Source of the DNA: Verpa conica
Taxonomy: Eukaryota; Ascomycota; Pezizomycetes; Pezizales; Morchellaceae
Assembly: GCA_033030425.1 (NCBI GenBank)
Contig: JAUFSD010000011.1
Location: 62,001 to 126,000 of the forward strand
Direction: 5' to 3'
Length of the DNA stretch: 64,000 nucleotides
Under the pieces are notes generated by a model, which saw only the letters and a program-made list of their open reading frames with translations, did no database searches and was not told where the DNA came from. The stretch's first letter is position 1. Every line of letters begins with the position of its first letter. The position numbers and the translations under genes were made by a program. Shown piece after piece: positions 45,785 to 59,184 of this stretch.

Positions 45785-48700
45785 AGGTAGATCCTTGTGC
45801 CGTTACTCCGCGTTGTTTTATTGCATGCAACTATCAAAAGCAATCAAGATCCAATTACTACTACTCTCAAGGGTCGAGAGTAGTTGATATGGTGAGCGTA
45901 GTTGCAGGGCCTTGAATCATGCTGCTGGGCGCCGCGGATATCGTCTGTTTACCAATTAAAGTGATCTAGAGATCCAGTTTTACAGAGAATTATTCAGGAA
46001 TGGTGTAGGTTTCAGCTGCATCGAAGCCCTGTATTTAGTGTAATGCTTTCTTTGTCGGGAATCGAGTCCAAGCGAGTAACTATGAGACAAGCCTCAGTGA
46101 GGCACGACTATCCACTTTGGTCACGTTGTTCTAGGATGGCTTACATGTTAGATATTCCAGTCGACATACAACTATGACAAGTGGCATCGGTCCAATAGCA
46201 GCCGTTGATGCGTCCCAGCAGACTGGCACCACCGGAATGATCGTTCTTGCCCTAAGTGTAAAATGAGTACAAGGGTTCAATTCGCTGAGAAGCCCGTCGT
46301 GAGATTAAGCTCTTGCAAAACCTCTCCCCCAAAACGCAAGGTTTTATTGAAGGGCCAGAGACCACGGCACTTTGGAGTTAAAATATCCCGATATGCAGTA
46401 TCTTCTAACGTATGTTTCAGCTACAATACTATCCTAGAAAACCGTAAACCTACTTCTGGGCAAACTAGTAAGAGTGTAGTCCAACGACCGGATCGTTGGT
46501 ACTAAGAAAGAAAAAAGAAAAACCCACGAGGTCTGGATATAGTTGATCCCGTGAGCACCTCCGCTGCGGAGATCAGGTTTAAGCACCCCAAATGTGGAAT
46601 ATTTGACAAATGGATCCATGGGTGCTCAATCCTCGAGTACCCTGATAATGACTATTTGCAGTTGAGATCAACCGGAACTGCTGAAGGGCCGATATTTACC
46701 AAGCACCTAGAACGGATGTACTGTTTCAAGCACATACAACAAGCTTAAATAACGTAGGCACTGTATAAGCCTAGGACACGGTGACAAATGATACTCTAAC
46801 AATGCGCAGGTACCCGCGTATTGTTTTAAACACTCTACCGCATATAATTGTCTAGAACCTGAGGTGATCACTAGCAACTACCGATACCTTGTTATTCAGA
46901 ATCAGGTATGGGTTCATCATAGCTAGTAGATACCTCCCCGTTCCAAAAGAGGTTGGTCCTCGACGAGTGAGTCGAAATGATCGAGGCACCGGGTTATGCC
47001 TCGGCACGGAACAAGTTTGTAGAATTGCAAAATGCCCAGGGCATCTCACATTTTTATCTTTTCATTACTTTTATTTCGATATACCGACAGGTAATATTAC
47101 TGAGTCTTGGAAGTCTCGGATCGTCCTTTTTCCGTTTCCCAGCGCTAAAAGCGTTTATCCTAGTTCACATGGTGAGGAAAGCTTTACAATGAAGCAAAGA
47201 CGGATCAAGCTACTTCCCCGCCCCCCGCCTTTCCATCCCCCACTCTCCCCCTCTTCGTCACGATGAATTTTTAGACATGTTCCTGGGCTGGGATCAGGTA
47301 AGTACATGTGGAGCTGTTTTTAAGTTTAACGTCAAGTCTGTAATACCTTGTAACCTCCGCCTCGTGTAGAGTGGGTACCGCCTACGTGGTCCAGCCGTCG
47401 TGGCTGATATTCAGTCCCCGGCTGAGAGCCCCCAAAGGGGCGGGAAAGCCATGTAAGCCTCGATCATCTAGGCGAGTGAGGTAGAATGACTGAAGCAACA
47501 CGAAACCTTTAGAGTTATACATATATATATATATAGTAAGCAATTAATAAGGTAAGCAATTAACCCTAGAGGGGGGGCAATGCATAGAAGGCCGCATGGA
47601 AGGAGACTAGAATGGGTCTCCTGTGTTTCTGGCGTTCCAAAAAAGACGTTTTGGCCCTTTGTTTGGAACCTATGTGATAGGTTCCAGTTACTTTCTTTTC
47701 TTTGGTGTGTGTTGCTTTGTTTTGTTACGTCCATGGGGTGATTCTACTGCCTCCGCACACCCGGTCCACTCATGGAAAAGACGAACAAGAGATCTAGATT
47801 CCAACCCCGGAAGGAGGAAAGCTTGCGGGAGGCGGGAAGGCGGCCAATGGATATCCAAACTAGATGGACGTGCATGTACGTTTTCTGTCGGTTGTGTCAC
47901 CTGCGTAAGAAACAGTGCCCCTTGGGCAGTTGGACGAGAGGGAACCAGGAATTGATAAAAAAGGGTTTACCCCCTCTGTGTTTTTCATGTGAGACTTGTG
48001 ATGTCATGCATCCTGGTTCTCGGTAGCGATGATCGGTCGTAAAGTGATATTACTGGCCATCTCGATACATTGAGGCAAAATAGCTTGCAGGTTGGGGGGG
48101 GTCTGAACTGGTACTATTTTGGAAACAGTTACTTTTGAGGTACACATAGTAGCTCTCTCATGGTTTAGTAATACCTAATACCCAAGTCTAGCCTCAACAA
48201 CCAAAGTCATCAAAGCTCTCTCTCCTTCTTATCCGTATTGGTCGATCTCTGACAGGTAGAGATTTATCATGAGTTGTACCCATTATATGTCTCACCAAAA
48301 CACTGCTATATCCTCCACTGTAGAGAGCTGCATTACCGAGATCCCGACGGGCGTCCGGTAGAGGATAAGATTCCTTTTGCCCGAAAAGAATATCTCGTAT
48401 CACCGATGGAGGCATCGATCCCGGATCTACACTGAGTTAAAGCACACATACTGTATGTACATTATTTTTTCCGTACTCTGGAACGATAATTGGGGTAGAG
48501 GTTGGGTGGCACCGAAAAAACCGCCTTACTCCAGTATTACTAGAAAAGAAAAAAAACAAAATAACACAATAGAAGGGTGAGGGAAGAAAAGAAAAAAGAA
48601 AAGAGGGGGAAAAAGCAAAAGAAAAAAGAAAAAAAAACACCTTACGCAGGAAAAGGAGAAAAAAGAAAAGAAAAATCGACCGAGAATTCGCCACTTGACG

Positions 48701-50040
48701 ACATTTTGAAACATACAATTGGCCAAGATACACAAACTTACCTTAGGCACGTTGCAGGCTGTCAAAGTGCTGATATGCTATGCACTCACCCAGCTCACGT
48801 CTCTCTACCGAAACGCTACTGATCCCTATGCAGTTGTTCCAGGCTTAAATTTGGCCGATACGGGTTTTATGAGATTTTTATCTCATGTAAAGACGGCTTA
48901 TAGTTAGCGGCAACCTCCTTCTTGGTGATTTCACTTTGAGTTACTTTGTTCAGGGAAGGTTCTGACAGTTGTGTTTTTTTTTGGGGGGGGGAGAGGGAAA
49001 GAGAGAGAAGGGGGTGATGTTTCAATATAATATAGGCAAGGAATGTTCTTACTATCATCGTGGGGTCGCCACACACTTTTTGGGCCACAATGGAAGCCAT
49101 TTTCGTTTTCATTTTCGTTTTCATTTCATTCTCACTCTCTCACCCCCCACACTCTCTTGCCTCTCTCTCGCCTCTCGTGGCATTGCTTCCAAACAATTAT
49201 CAATCCCTTCTTAGGGAAACAAGGTACAAGCGGGACTCGTCACTTGGGGTAACGGTTACCGTTTGATCCTTGCGTGAATCCCAGGGGCCAGGGCCAGGGG
49301 TCATTGTCGGGTTTGTGCCGCCACGTTATTCTGCGGAATTCCCCATATGGCCCACTGAGCCCTGGAGATCAATTTCAGACCCAGGAGGATGTAGAGGAGA
49401 GGGTGAATAGTAGGACAGGGAAGAGCAAGCGGGCGGGCAATAAGGTGATTCAACACATGTACATCTCGCACATGTACATGTCCACCTTAATACGCACTCT
49501 CCACTGATGGTTATCTGAGGGGATTGAGATCAGACATGGATCATGAAGGGTTACACGGCAGCAGAGAGGTCCCGAATCTCCGCGAGACACCCCTGGCCCT
49601 CCACCAATGGAGGTGTCTCTGCTGTGGTGGAGCACCGCGGCTTGCGGTCTTCTGCTTGGACCCACAATTTGCATTTGCATGTCGTGCAGAGGTCTGCATC
49701 AGACGGTACGGCCCTGTTCACACCCTGTTTATTGTTCAGAATACCCAGTAGAGCTACTAATACAGAGTGAGAGGGACTGATGCGCCTTTCCGGGTTGGGG
49801 GATGCGAAGAGTAGCATTCGTCCTCTCTTTTTATACGTCAATTCCCCGTCCATGTGTTTCTATTCAGAAAAAAAAAGAGTGACGACGACGACTGTACCTA
49901 CCAGATAAAAGAGTCCGACTCCCTCCTCCACAACCACCCCCCCCCCCACCCCCGCATAACACAGACACTGCGTGCCCCCTCATAGACCGTGGCTCAGCAT
50001 ACGATCTTTCCTGCGGTTTGCCTGCCCGCTTTTCCCAGAG

Positions 50041-52546
50041 ATGTCCACCAGTCCTCAGTCAATGAAACGGCCATTCGAGGATGGCAGTGATGCCTCAAAC
50101 ATTACGGATATGCCTATGAAGAAGGGCCGGCCGTCTTCCAATGCTAGCTCTCCAAGCAATAATGTTCCGTCGATTTTCAACGATCCCGCGGGGAAGGGTT
50201 GTCGTATCCCCACAATCTCTCGGAAGGTTCGCGCTTGCTCTGCCTGCAAGAAGCAGAAGATTCGATGCGATTTTGAAGATGGAGAATCAACATGTGTGCG
50301 CTGTAAGAAGATGAAGTTGGAGTGTGTCGTCAATAGAAGTCTACAAACAATTCTAGATGAAGACGTAGAGTAATACCCCCCCCTCCCCCACTCTTCTCCC
50401 GTCCCCCCCGGAATATGGTTTTTCCGCATCGTTTTTTATTTTTCATGTTTTTTAACAGCCTTGGTCATAGGTGGAAGCATCAGATGCGTGAAGACACCGC
50501 TCAACTTCAGAGCGCTGTGGATGATATTCTGGGCAAACTTGGTCTACGACAGTTGTCAGAGTATGATCCCCGCGCTGCATCTCCCGCGGTCTCTACAACC
50601 TCAACGGAGCACAGGACGGTGGTAGCACACCACCCTCCGACCCAGTTGCCGGTGGGGAGGATAAAGATGGAGAATGATGATATGCATGGGGGAATGGGTG
50701 GGAACGCGGGGATGGTGGATGACCGCCGGGAAAGCAATGCCACAGAAAGAGAGGGTTCACAGGAACCTCATGATCACGTAGGTAGCACATTGGTGTCGAA
50801 CCCCATGGGGTCTCTCTACGAAGTGACCAAATTCCGGAGTTTGCGGACTTCGAGACCAGGGTATCGACACCCGTCAGAGATGGATGGGGATTTTATTTCG
50901 CGGGGGGTTATCAGTCAAACTGAGGGTGAAGAGCTTTTTGAAATGTATGCACCGATAGAATTGCAGGAAGAGACATGGATGTTCTAACTTAATGTAGATT
51001 TCGAGATTCTCTCAATCACTATCTGTACGGCATTGCTTTAACTCATGATACCTTGGAATCTGCAAGAGCTTCATCATGCCTTCTGTCCGCTGCAATCTTC
51101 ACAGTAGCATCACTTCAGCGCCCACAGCATCATCATCTTTACTCAAAGTGTTGTCACGAGTTTCTTAACCTCGTATCTTCTTCCATGTTTGACCGGCGGC
51201 ACAGGTTAGATGATGTGCGTGCGTTGTGTATTGGGGCCTTCTGGCTGGCAGAACTCTCATGGAAGCTGTCGGGCCACGCTGTCCGTATCGCCACCGAGCT
51301 TGGAATCCACCAATCATTCCGAAAAGCCATTGCTGGGTCACCGGAGCACTTTGAAAAAGCACGGCTCTGGTACCTACTATATGTTTGCGACCACCACTTC
51401 TCCATTGCTTACGGCCGTCCCCCGGTAATACACGATACAGAGCCTATGCGGGAGTGGGAAAAGTTCGTCAGCTCCAACCAAGCCATCGAGGGTGACAGCC
51501 GAGTGTGTAGTCAGGTTTCGCTCTTTGTTGTCCTGACACGGGTCTACAATTTCTATGAAGCAGAGGCCGAGAAAGAAATCTCCGACGAAAACCTGAAGCA
51601 ATTGGCCTCCTTCAATGACCAACTCGATCAATGGCGTACGAGGTGGATGAGCAAACTAGGTATACCGCCCAGTCGGTACGACAGCTACAGTCAGGGCTCT
51701 AATACGAATGCAGGGCGAAACTCGTATGTCGGGGACTATCCAAATCAGGGTGTCGACCTCCATTACAACTTTGCAAAGCTCCAGGTCAACTCACTGTCGC
51801 TCCGTGGTGCATCTACATCAACAATAAACAACCCCTCAGCCCTCCGCAAGGAACACGCAAATATCGCCATCAATTCGGCATACTCAGTACTATCCGTTGT
51901 TCTCGAAGAGTCAGATATTCGGGATTCCCTTGTTGGCGTCCCCCTCTATGTCACAACTATGATTGCCTTTGCGGCAGTATTCCTCCTTAAAGTGACTGCT
52001 CGCTGGCGGGGTATTGGGTTTTCGCCATTTTGCCCCGAGCAGGTGTGGAAGCAAGTAGAGCGCGTGATCAACATGTTGAAAGAAAAGCGTGTGGGCGAAC
52101 AGCACATTATCCACCACGTCGCTGCGGGCCTCGAAAAAATGTTGAGGAAATGCATCGAGCTCTCTAGCTCCAGCAGCCCCTTCGATGACTCCCGACTATG
52201 GGATAACACATATCAGATTCCCCCTCCACCACCCCACAATATCCACCTTCCACAGGTAGATCCGAGGTTACGAGAGAGTATCCACCAATACCCAATGCCC
52301 GGAGCGCCTGTACACAGTAGCCACGGTCCTATCTATCTTCAACAGACCCAACACCCCGGTTATTCTCCCCACCCATCTCACATGGGTCCCCCATCTTCAG
52401 CTTCCTCTGCCCCTCCCTCAGTTGGAAGCACACCGGAGGCAATGTATTCGCAGGCTCTAGGACAGCCAATGTACGAGGTTAATGGCCAGTACTTTCCCAT
52501 GCATATGGGAATATTCGATTTCCTATCGCCACAGCTGCCTTATTAG
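50041..52546 (+). CDS. Zn2Cys6 (fungal binuclear cluster) transcription factor
   Basis: Three exons (50041-50369, 50459-50944, 50998-52546), introns of 89 and 53 bp, 787 residues. Residues 66-95 form the Zn2Cys6 DNA-binding cluster with spacing C-x2-C-x6-C-x8-C-x2-C-x6-C (CSACKKQKIRC ... CVRCKKMKLEC). A probable dimerising coiled coil (HQMREDTAQLQSAVDDILGKL) follows directly across intron 1. Intron 2 removal gives ELFEIFRDSLNHYLYGIALT, the start of the fungal-specific transcription factor homology region that fills exon 3 (DVRALCIGAFWLAELSWKLSG, then RIATELGIHQ). The C-terminus is rich in Pro, His, Gln and Ser and may activate transcription. I take the ATG at 50041 because the upstream in-frame start is not ATG. 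A nuclear regulator; target genes cannot be inferred and there is no adjacent pathway. The 5' leader contains a long C run at about 49937-49948. Confidence 0.9.
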
Positions 52547-52835
52547 TCTTTTTTTTTTTTCAAATGTGTTAGCATATTAATGTGGGGAGAGGTTTGTCTA
52601 TATTATTGCTTCTATATCTGTAGTTATAAACGTTCTTTTTTTTCGTTTTCTTTTGTTGGTCTTTTGTCTCTACAATGTATCGTTCGGCTTTTTCTTGTAA
52701 CTATATGGTGAGTGTTTATTTGCTTGAGGAGTAACAGATCCAATTCATAGACGAAGGACACGAAAGTGGAAGGGGGTGAGGGGGAGGGAGTATAAGAGAG
52801 AGAAAAGTTGAGGGGGGGCGCGGGACGCAGTGGGG

Positions 52836-52857
52836 CCAGGCAGGCAGGCAGGCAGGC
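52836..52857. repeat. CAGG microsatellite
   Basis: Five tandem CAGG/GGCA units, soon followed by a TA repeat. Confidence 0.9.
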
Positions 52858-54329
52858 TTGTATATATATATATTTGCATACCGCACTACTTTTTTTCTCT
52901 CTCTCACTACACACAGTCACAAGATCGTGAACCTCGGTCTAAATATGGCGAGAACCCCGGAAAAAAGGGAAGTATCTTAGGCGCATGCCGGATTAAGTAC
53001 CGGATAGCTTCCGACGGAGCTCTGATTGGGTATTCAAGTGATTTTAAGAGTGGGGGGGGGTGTAAGAGTGCTTGAAATGTGGGACTTCTTTTCCCTCCTT
53101 GGTGGTGGTGGGGATTGGGGGGGGGGGGAATCGTCCAGAAATCCGGGGTTCGATAAGCAATCCGAAATGCCGGTGCAGTTTGTACCCAGGAAAGAAAGAA
53201 GAAAAAAAGGGAATTCACTGTGAGGGTACTCCCACTACTACTTTAAGGTAGTTGAAGACACCTGTAGGCGGACAGATGTGCGAGGGGCCCCAGCCGTAGG
53301 GAAAACTCGGGGAAATAACCGACAGTCCCCCTCCCCCCTCCACAGCTGTATGGGGCGCATCAATTGGGAGTTTCAATTGGTGTTTTTTGATTCAGAATTA
53401 TTTTTATTTGTTATTTGTTATTTGTTATCAACAGTTGTATAGGTTCTGGAGTAAACCCCCCACGTATGTTACTAGATATACCTATATGATTGACATATAT
53501 ACGGGAAGGGATATTGAAATTAAGTGTTTGTAAAGGAGAAAAAAGAAAAGAAAAAAACGCCTCGCGCTCGATCGTAGGATAATAGAATGACGGAGGTGGA
53601 GACAGGTAGGTATCGTATCTACTCTTGGCCTGTGATTGCGGCTCTTCGGTCTTCTCTCCTATGCCCCACTCCCTCGTGTATGTCCGTATTGGGAGAATTT
53701 AGGCAGCTGCCGAGATACAGCCGGTTAAACTCAGGGGGGGGGAGGGGTGGATTTGTGGAACGTGCTCCATACTCTTTTTTATAACAAAGTGGCGGCTGAA
53801 AGACTGACTATTAGTAGAAGCTAAATAGCCCACAGGATGGTGATGTTGGTGATGGGTTTGTTTTTTTGTTTATAACCGTATTATGAAACAATGAATTATC
53901 ATTCACACTCGACTAGTATTAAATCAATTCTCTCTTTTCTTTTTCTTTCTTTTGATTCCTCCCCCCCCCCTTTGGAGATGTACTTTAGCTTGCAGAGAGA
54001 CGGCTCGTCAGCATTTGTCATGAGTATCTTAACTTTCTGACCGGGCAGGAGCTCCCAGGTAAGGCTCTTGCACTGTCAGTAATTGCAAGGGCCGAAATTC
54101 CAACGCTTCGCTATGAAGTCCGAGCATATTTCAAATCTTAGTGACCACGAATCCAAAGACATGAAAAGAGCACAAAATCAACCCGCAGTTAGAATTAAAA
54201 AAAAAAAAAAGAACCAGTGATAACAGCTGTACATACGTAAAGCGTTCGCTGAGCAGTCCGGAGAGGCAAAAGATAATGTTTTATCATTTTTTTGTTGGCC
54301 ATCGGTGCGCGGATAAGTGACCGTGCACT

Positions 54330-54355
54330 TTCTCTCTCTCTCTCTCTCTCTCTCT
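54330..54355. repeat. CT microsatellite
   Basis: Uninterrupted run of about 13 TC units. Confidence 0.95.
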
Positions 54356-54491
54356 AGCGAATACGGATCCGTTATTTGTAAAGATTTGCATTCGCTCGAG
54401 AGTTTTTTTTTTATTTCCTTTTTTTAGTGGCATGATGTTGATTGACCAGTGATCGGCAACAGGTTCGGCATTCGCGGAGTATCGGAGATGT

Positions 54492-54502
54492 GGGTTAGGG
54501 TT
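54492..54502 (+). repeat. Telomere-like 11-mer GGGTTAGGGTT
   Basis: Exact copy; a TACATGTA palindrome followed by CCC lies about 18 bp downstream. Confidence 0.7.
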
Positions 54503-57276
54503 ACCTCCTTGGAACACTCTACATGTACCCACTCGATCCCCAGATCTCTAGGTCCCTTTAATAGCAGGACTCTGGAACCTAAGAAGGGGGGGGGGTGAGG
54601 GTTTCCTCAGTTTTTCCGGGAGCTTTTCTGTAAGTTTTTTTTTACCCATACTTGTGAACCTTTAACGGTGAGAATGCTTACACATCTTTGGTAGGAAATA
54701 GCTATAGCGACTACAGTATAAAAAGGACCTCCTTAAAATAACTACACCGAGGAGAACCTGGCTCGACTACTTGGAACTATAAGTCTGTTAACGGATAAGA
54801 ACTACCAAGTCAGAAACTATTTCCCGAAGCTGAACAAATAAACACTATGAGGATCTCCGCTGTTCTCATTTGTTTACGTGTTTGGTGGCCAGACAAACAC
54901 GAATCAGCAACAACACACACCCGACCGGCCAGAATCTCCGAGGAAGTGTGCATATCGCCGCTGGTCGAGACAGGTCTCTTAAGCTGATCTAGCCACTTAT
55001 TGAGTCGACCATGAATACCTCGCCGAATCTCAATGCAGTAACCTGAGGAGTCCCATTTACTATTCTAGCGAGAATCAAAGAAGATCCCGAAACTCTTACA
55101 ATATGTATGGGCTATTCTAAGAAACACCAACTATCGACATCGATCTCATCTAGGGTCTCATCGGGGATGTCGGACGGTTGTGATGTCATTGCATAGTGAC
55201 GTCTAAGATGACTACATGTACCCACGCAACCGGCCCTCCCATCCCGTTCCCGCCTGGTTCAATCACAACTAAGGAAATATATTAATACTACAAGCATGCA
55301 AGGTCGTGTCTAAGGTAACCTTACCAGCTAGAGTACCCCAAATTCCTATGTATAATTCCTGGGGGGGGGGGGAAGGGGGTTATACTACACTAACCTAGCC
55401 ATCACCCTCTCATGAGAAACATAACGAACTGGCCTTACTCGCTTATCTGGGGTTTTTTTTTAAACACAAGATTGCCAAGGGTTCCAGAAGCCACGAGTTA
55501 TTGACGTATCTGTTGGGGGGGGAATGACGAATAATAATCTGCGACAACCCCCCCTTCTCTCAACCGTGGTAACAGGTTCTTCCGATCTGCGACATTATCC
55601 AACCAGATGTTCAGCTAGGGGGGTGTGGGGAATCGCCTGATGGGATCTACCCGTGCATTGGTTGGGTGGGGGGAAGCAAAGTGGGGGTATGGTCGGGAAT
55701 TGGGCGGGGAGGGGAGATTTGCTGATGCTGGGGAGGGGTGCTATGCAGGGTGGGACAAGGGCATGGGGTTGGTAAAGGGCATAAAGGGCTTGGGGAAATA
55801 TTGGAGTGAGGGCTAAAGGGGAGTGAAGGATGGGACGGGGGTTCTGGGGCCTGCCCACACATATCAATCTTTCCGAATCAGCAATCTCCGAATCAGCAAC
55901 CCTATAAGAGGAGTCTATACGGCGTCTCGAGCAGGCATTATTGGACAATTAGCAAAGTGGCTAGGGGGAGCTTAAAGGAACTGTGAAGATCATGACATAA
56001 GCTGGTGATCTTGGAGATGGTTGTAGGCGAAAGGGTTGCCGGATGACGGCGGTGGCGGTTGAGCCCGGCCTCCGACAGAAATCCGGACTCCGACATTCGA
56101 CTGGTACCAACACGCTGACTCATAGCAAGCGAAGACAGCTATGGTTTTGCGCCCGGATGGGAGATACATATCTGGGGTGCCGAATAACGGGAAGCAGCGA
56201 CGTGCTTTTGAAGCTCTATTTTTGATATGAGGGTCTAGATCGAGCATCCTCTGCTATGGACCATTTCGACATACAACACAGTCGCATTATGTTCAGACCC
56301 CGCTTATGAGAACACCGCTAGGGGCCATGTTGCATTCTCATACGCTGGGCGTGCTGTAATTCGAATTTCGGGCTTTCGAGGGTTAGGGGACCGGTTGGCG
56401 GAAGCTACTCGACAAATGATTGCAAAAACAAGATTATTCTTGCAAAAGACCCACCTAACCCTTCACACAGGAATAATATAATACAGGATAATACAAGTCT
56501 TTTCTAAAATATATTGGACTTATTTTTGGGGGGGGAGGTTCAAATTAGGTGTCGTGTAGATATCTACATAGTTAGGGGCGGGTAGGCGGTAGCCGAGTTC
56601 TAGGAAATTAGGCACATAAGCCAGCGAAAGAACTTGCTAGAGGATCAATCAAGCATACAGACACCCACCTCAACTTCAAAAAATTTATATGTAAAACAAT
56701 TAATGAGATATCTAAAAAAAAACGCCTTCATTTTTGTCGAAATAGGTGCTATCGAGTAGGTGTATTTTTAGTTGCCACAGCGACCCAGCATACTAGATTA
56801 CTTGACAAGCAACGCCCGCCCAACTTGACTTGAAATGGCCCAAAATACGGCTTATGCCTCTAATTCCATCCCAGGTGAAGTCGAAATTTTTAATGTTAAT
56901 AGTTTTACGCATCTCGTGGCCGTTGTTTTTCTTAGGTTATTGTATTGCCCATGTACCTCTAGGATACCGGGTCGCTGTGGCAACTAACAATACAAGCGGG
57001 TTTTGGATTCGATCTGAGGTTTACATATATATACTAGCTAAAGAACGATACCAGGCTCGGTGTTAGACCACAGCTTATAACTACATGTACATGCCAGGTT
57101 TTGTATCTAGAGAATAAAATAAAATTACACTATCCTTCTTTCTAAAAAAAAAAGGGGGGGGGGATTATTCTCGAGGTGTCAAAGGTTCACCTAGCTACAA
57201 CTAAACATACCATCAGCGACAGAAACCAACGCAGCAGGGGCCAGCCTTAAAAGATACCTAAGATACTACTAATAGG

Positions 57277-57479
57277 TATCCCTTAGCCCGTTAAAGGTCC
57301 CGAGCGGGACTGGTCTTTGCCACGACACCCCCGATTTTCCAGCCTGGCTACCGGACCACTAGTTATAACACACTGGATTTATAATTACCATTATTTAGGA
57401 TATCTAAAAGTATGTGGTTGGGGTATATATCACTGAAAGACCGGTCTTGAACAGTTACGTGTGATGGTTTATGGGAATA
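57277..57479. mobile_element. MITE, GACCGGTC family, copy 2 (203 bp)
   Basis: Inverted relative to 14488-14721. Its left end TATCCCTTAGCC and inner GGGACTGGTCTTTGCC match the right end of copy 1. Its right end (ending GGGAATA) and inner GAAAGACCGGTCTT match the left end of copy 1. The body shares gaaaatcggggg and the ccccaaccac block (minus strand), with a central region shortened by about 30 bp. Confidence 0.7.
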
Positions 57480-59173
57480 GATTACTAGGACCTGTGTTAG
57501 GTATTTTTTTATACTTCCTAAGAGAATATGTGTTTTATGGCTGCAGCCCTAGCTCAAAATATGAACCTCCGAGCCTGATTTTTATTTTTTCAGAAAGTAG
57601 AGGTTGCAGCGCTCGAAGGGGGGTCTCTAAGTTATCAATATAATCGCTGCCGGAATCTACCTTCTACATTTTTTGTAGGTCAGACGATCGAAGGAATTAA
57701 TCATAGTACATCCAGCCCTTAGACTATGGTACTCGCATAGAAGAACAAAAGGATAGACTGCTTGTTTTTAATTCCCTATACCGGCAACGAAGCGCCTTTT
57801 ATATTTTTTTCCCTATAGCACGGTTTCCCTCTAGAGGGATAATATATCTAATGTGTTCTCACTAGAATATCGTGTCTATGATGCGCTGTTGCTTGTAGGA
57901 TGTATGTTGCCTATTTGGGAAGTGCCCCCCGGATCACTATTATCGAGCGATCAGCTGTGGCGTAGAATATTTTCTTAGCTGATCATGAACACTCTTTTCG
58001 ACGAAAAGTTTATAGTTATAGATTGAATCCACTAGTAATTAGGTCTTAGTCCCTGACTTCCCGACCTAGTCTATTTTATTGTTTCTAGAGGAGGGAGTGG
58101 GTGCTATTTGCTATTAAACCTCCTACTCCGCTGAATATCTCCCAACCTAGCGTTGGAGGATTATTGAATCATATACTAATTCGCTCAACATTTTAGATTC
58201 GAGCAATATAATCATCTCTGCCACGAATGAAATTCCTGAGGACAGATCTCCTTAACTTTGGTACTACAATACGTATACAGTGTTCCTGCGGATCAAAAAG
58301 ACTATTCAGGCTGTTGGTCATGCACCTGAACTATATTAATTGTAGGACTTGAAGTAAAGCGTTCTAGCGTTGTATCTAGAACTAGAGTACTGATCTGTGA
58401 CTTGCAGAGATCAGTGATCGAAAACAACGCTCTTGATTATCCTATCTGGTGATTTGGTTTATTTATTATCGCCTGCTATTAAAAGAGTTTTTTCGGAGCA
58501 ACTTTGCCCGCTAGAGGCTTTTATCACAGTAGTATCGACTAAACGGGGAGAGGGAGATGTGTATGCCCGATGTACCATAGATTGACAACACACAATATCG
58601 CTTGTAGACCCCGGATACCCAATAAGCCATCTCTTTAACCGTAAAGCATAAAAGATAAGTTTTCTCTAAGAAAGAAACTACCACGTAGACATAAACCTTT
58701 TTATCGACAGCTCTTATCGGGGCATTCCTGCGCGTCTAGAGACAGGGGGGCAAGAGCTCACAGAGATAACAAGGTGTAGGTGTGGTGTTTTGTGAGATGA
58801 TCACGATAAGAGATTTCCCGTGATAGGCGCTAGTTAGCGGAGATGCATGCAATGTCCCCCCTCCTTATCAGTACCCATCCCATCCCATCCATCGGCCTTA
58901 TCTATAGAAGTTCCGGGGAGTTTTCATCGAAGGGGGCGGACGGGTAGAATGCTACATGTACCCAGATAGCACCCGCCCGGTGGGAGATAAGCGGAGGCCC
59001 CGTACATCTGCATAACCAGGTTACCGGTTACTTGGGGATCAGGGGGAAACGAGTGAGGATTCGTGCCCTGGACTGGATGAGGGTATCTCCAGCTCTTGGC
59101 ACACACTCTTTAGGATAATGGGTATTGTCGCCCCTTCGTAAGGATTTGCTAATGGAATCGTCATGTGAGGCCC

Positions 59174-59184
59174 AACCCTAACCC
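59174..59184 (-). repeat. Telomere-like 11-mer (AACCCTAACCC)
   Basis: Exact copy on the minus strand in the gene desert. Confidence 0.7.

Larger units (their letters stand above)
38977..50040. other. 11-kb gene desert
   Basis: No intact gene supported. It holds many long homopolymer tracts, for example A at 40627-40644, T at 40713-40728, A at 40775-40790 and G at 41648-41659. It also holds AC and TG microsatellites, a diverged duplication (41345-41870 versus 42472-42745), coding-like minus-strand fragments at 44959-45784, and an A/G-rich stretch at 48545-48680. Two further short frames, 46263-46505 (+, ATG start) and 48194-48415 (-, ATG start), look weakly coding but have no recognisable domain. 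The last 200 bp form the leader of the Zn2Cys6 gene. Confidence 0.55.

Noticed and set aside
47623..47955. 110-codon plus-strand frame
   Set aside because: Non-ATG start, overlapping frames and no recognisable feature.
55595..55948. 117-codon Pro-rich minus-strand frame
   Set aside because: Produced by a G-rich low-complexity stretch; no domain and overlapping frames in all directions.
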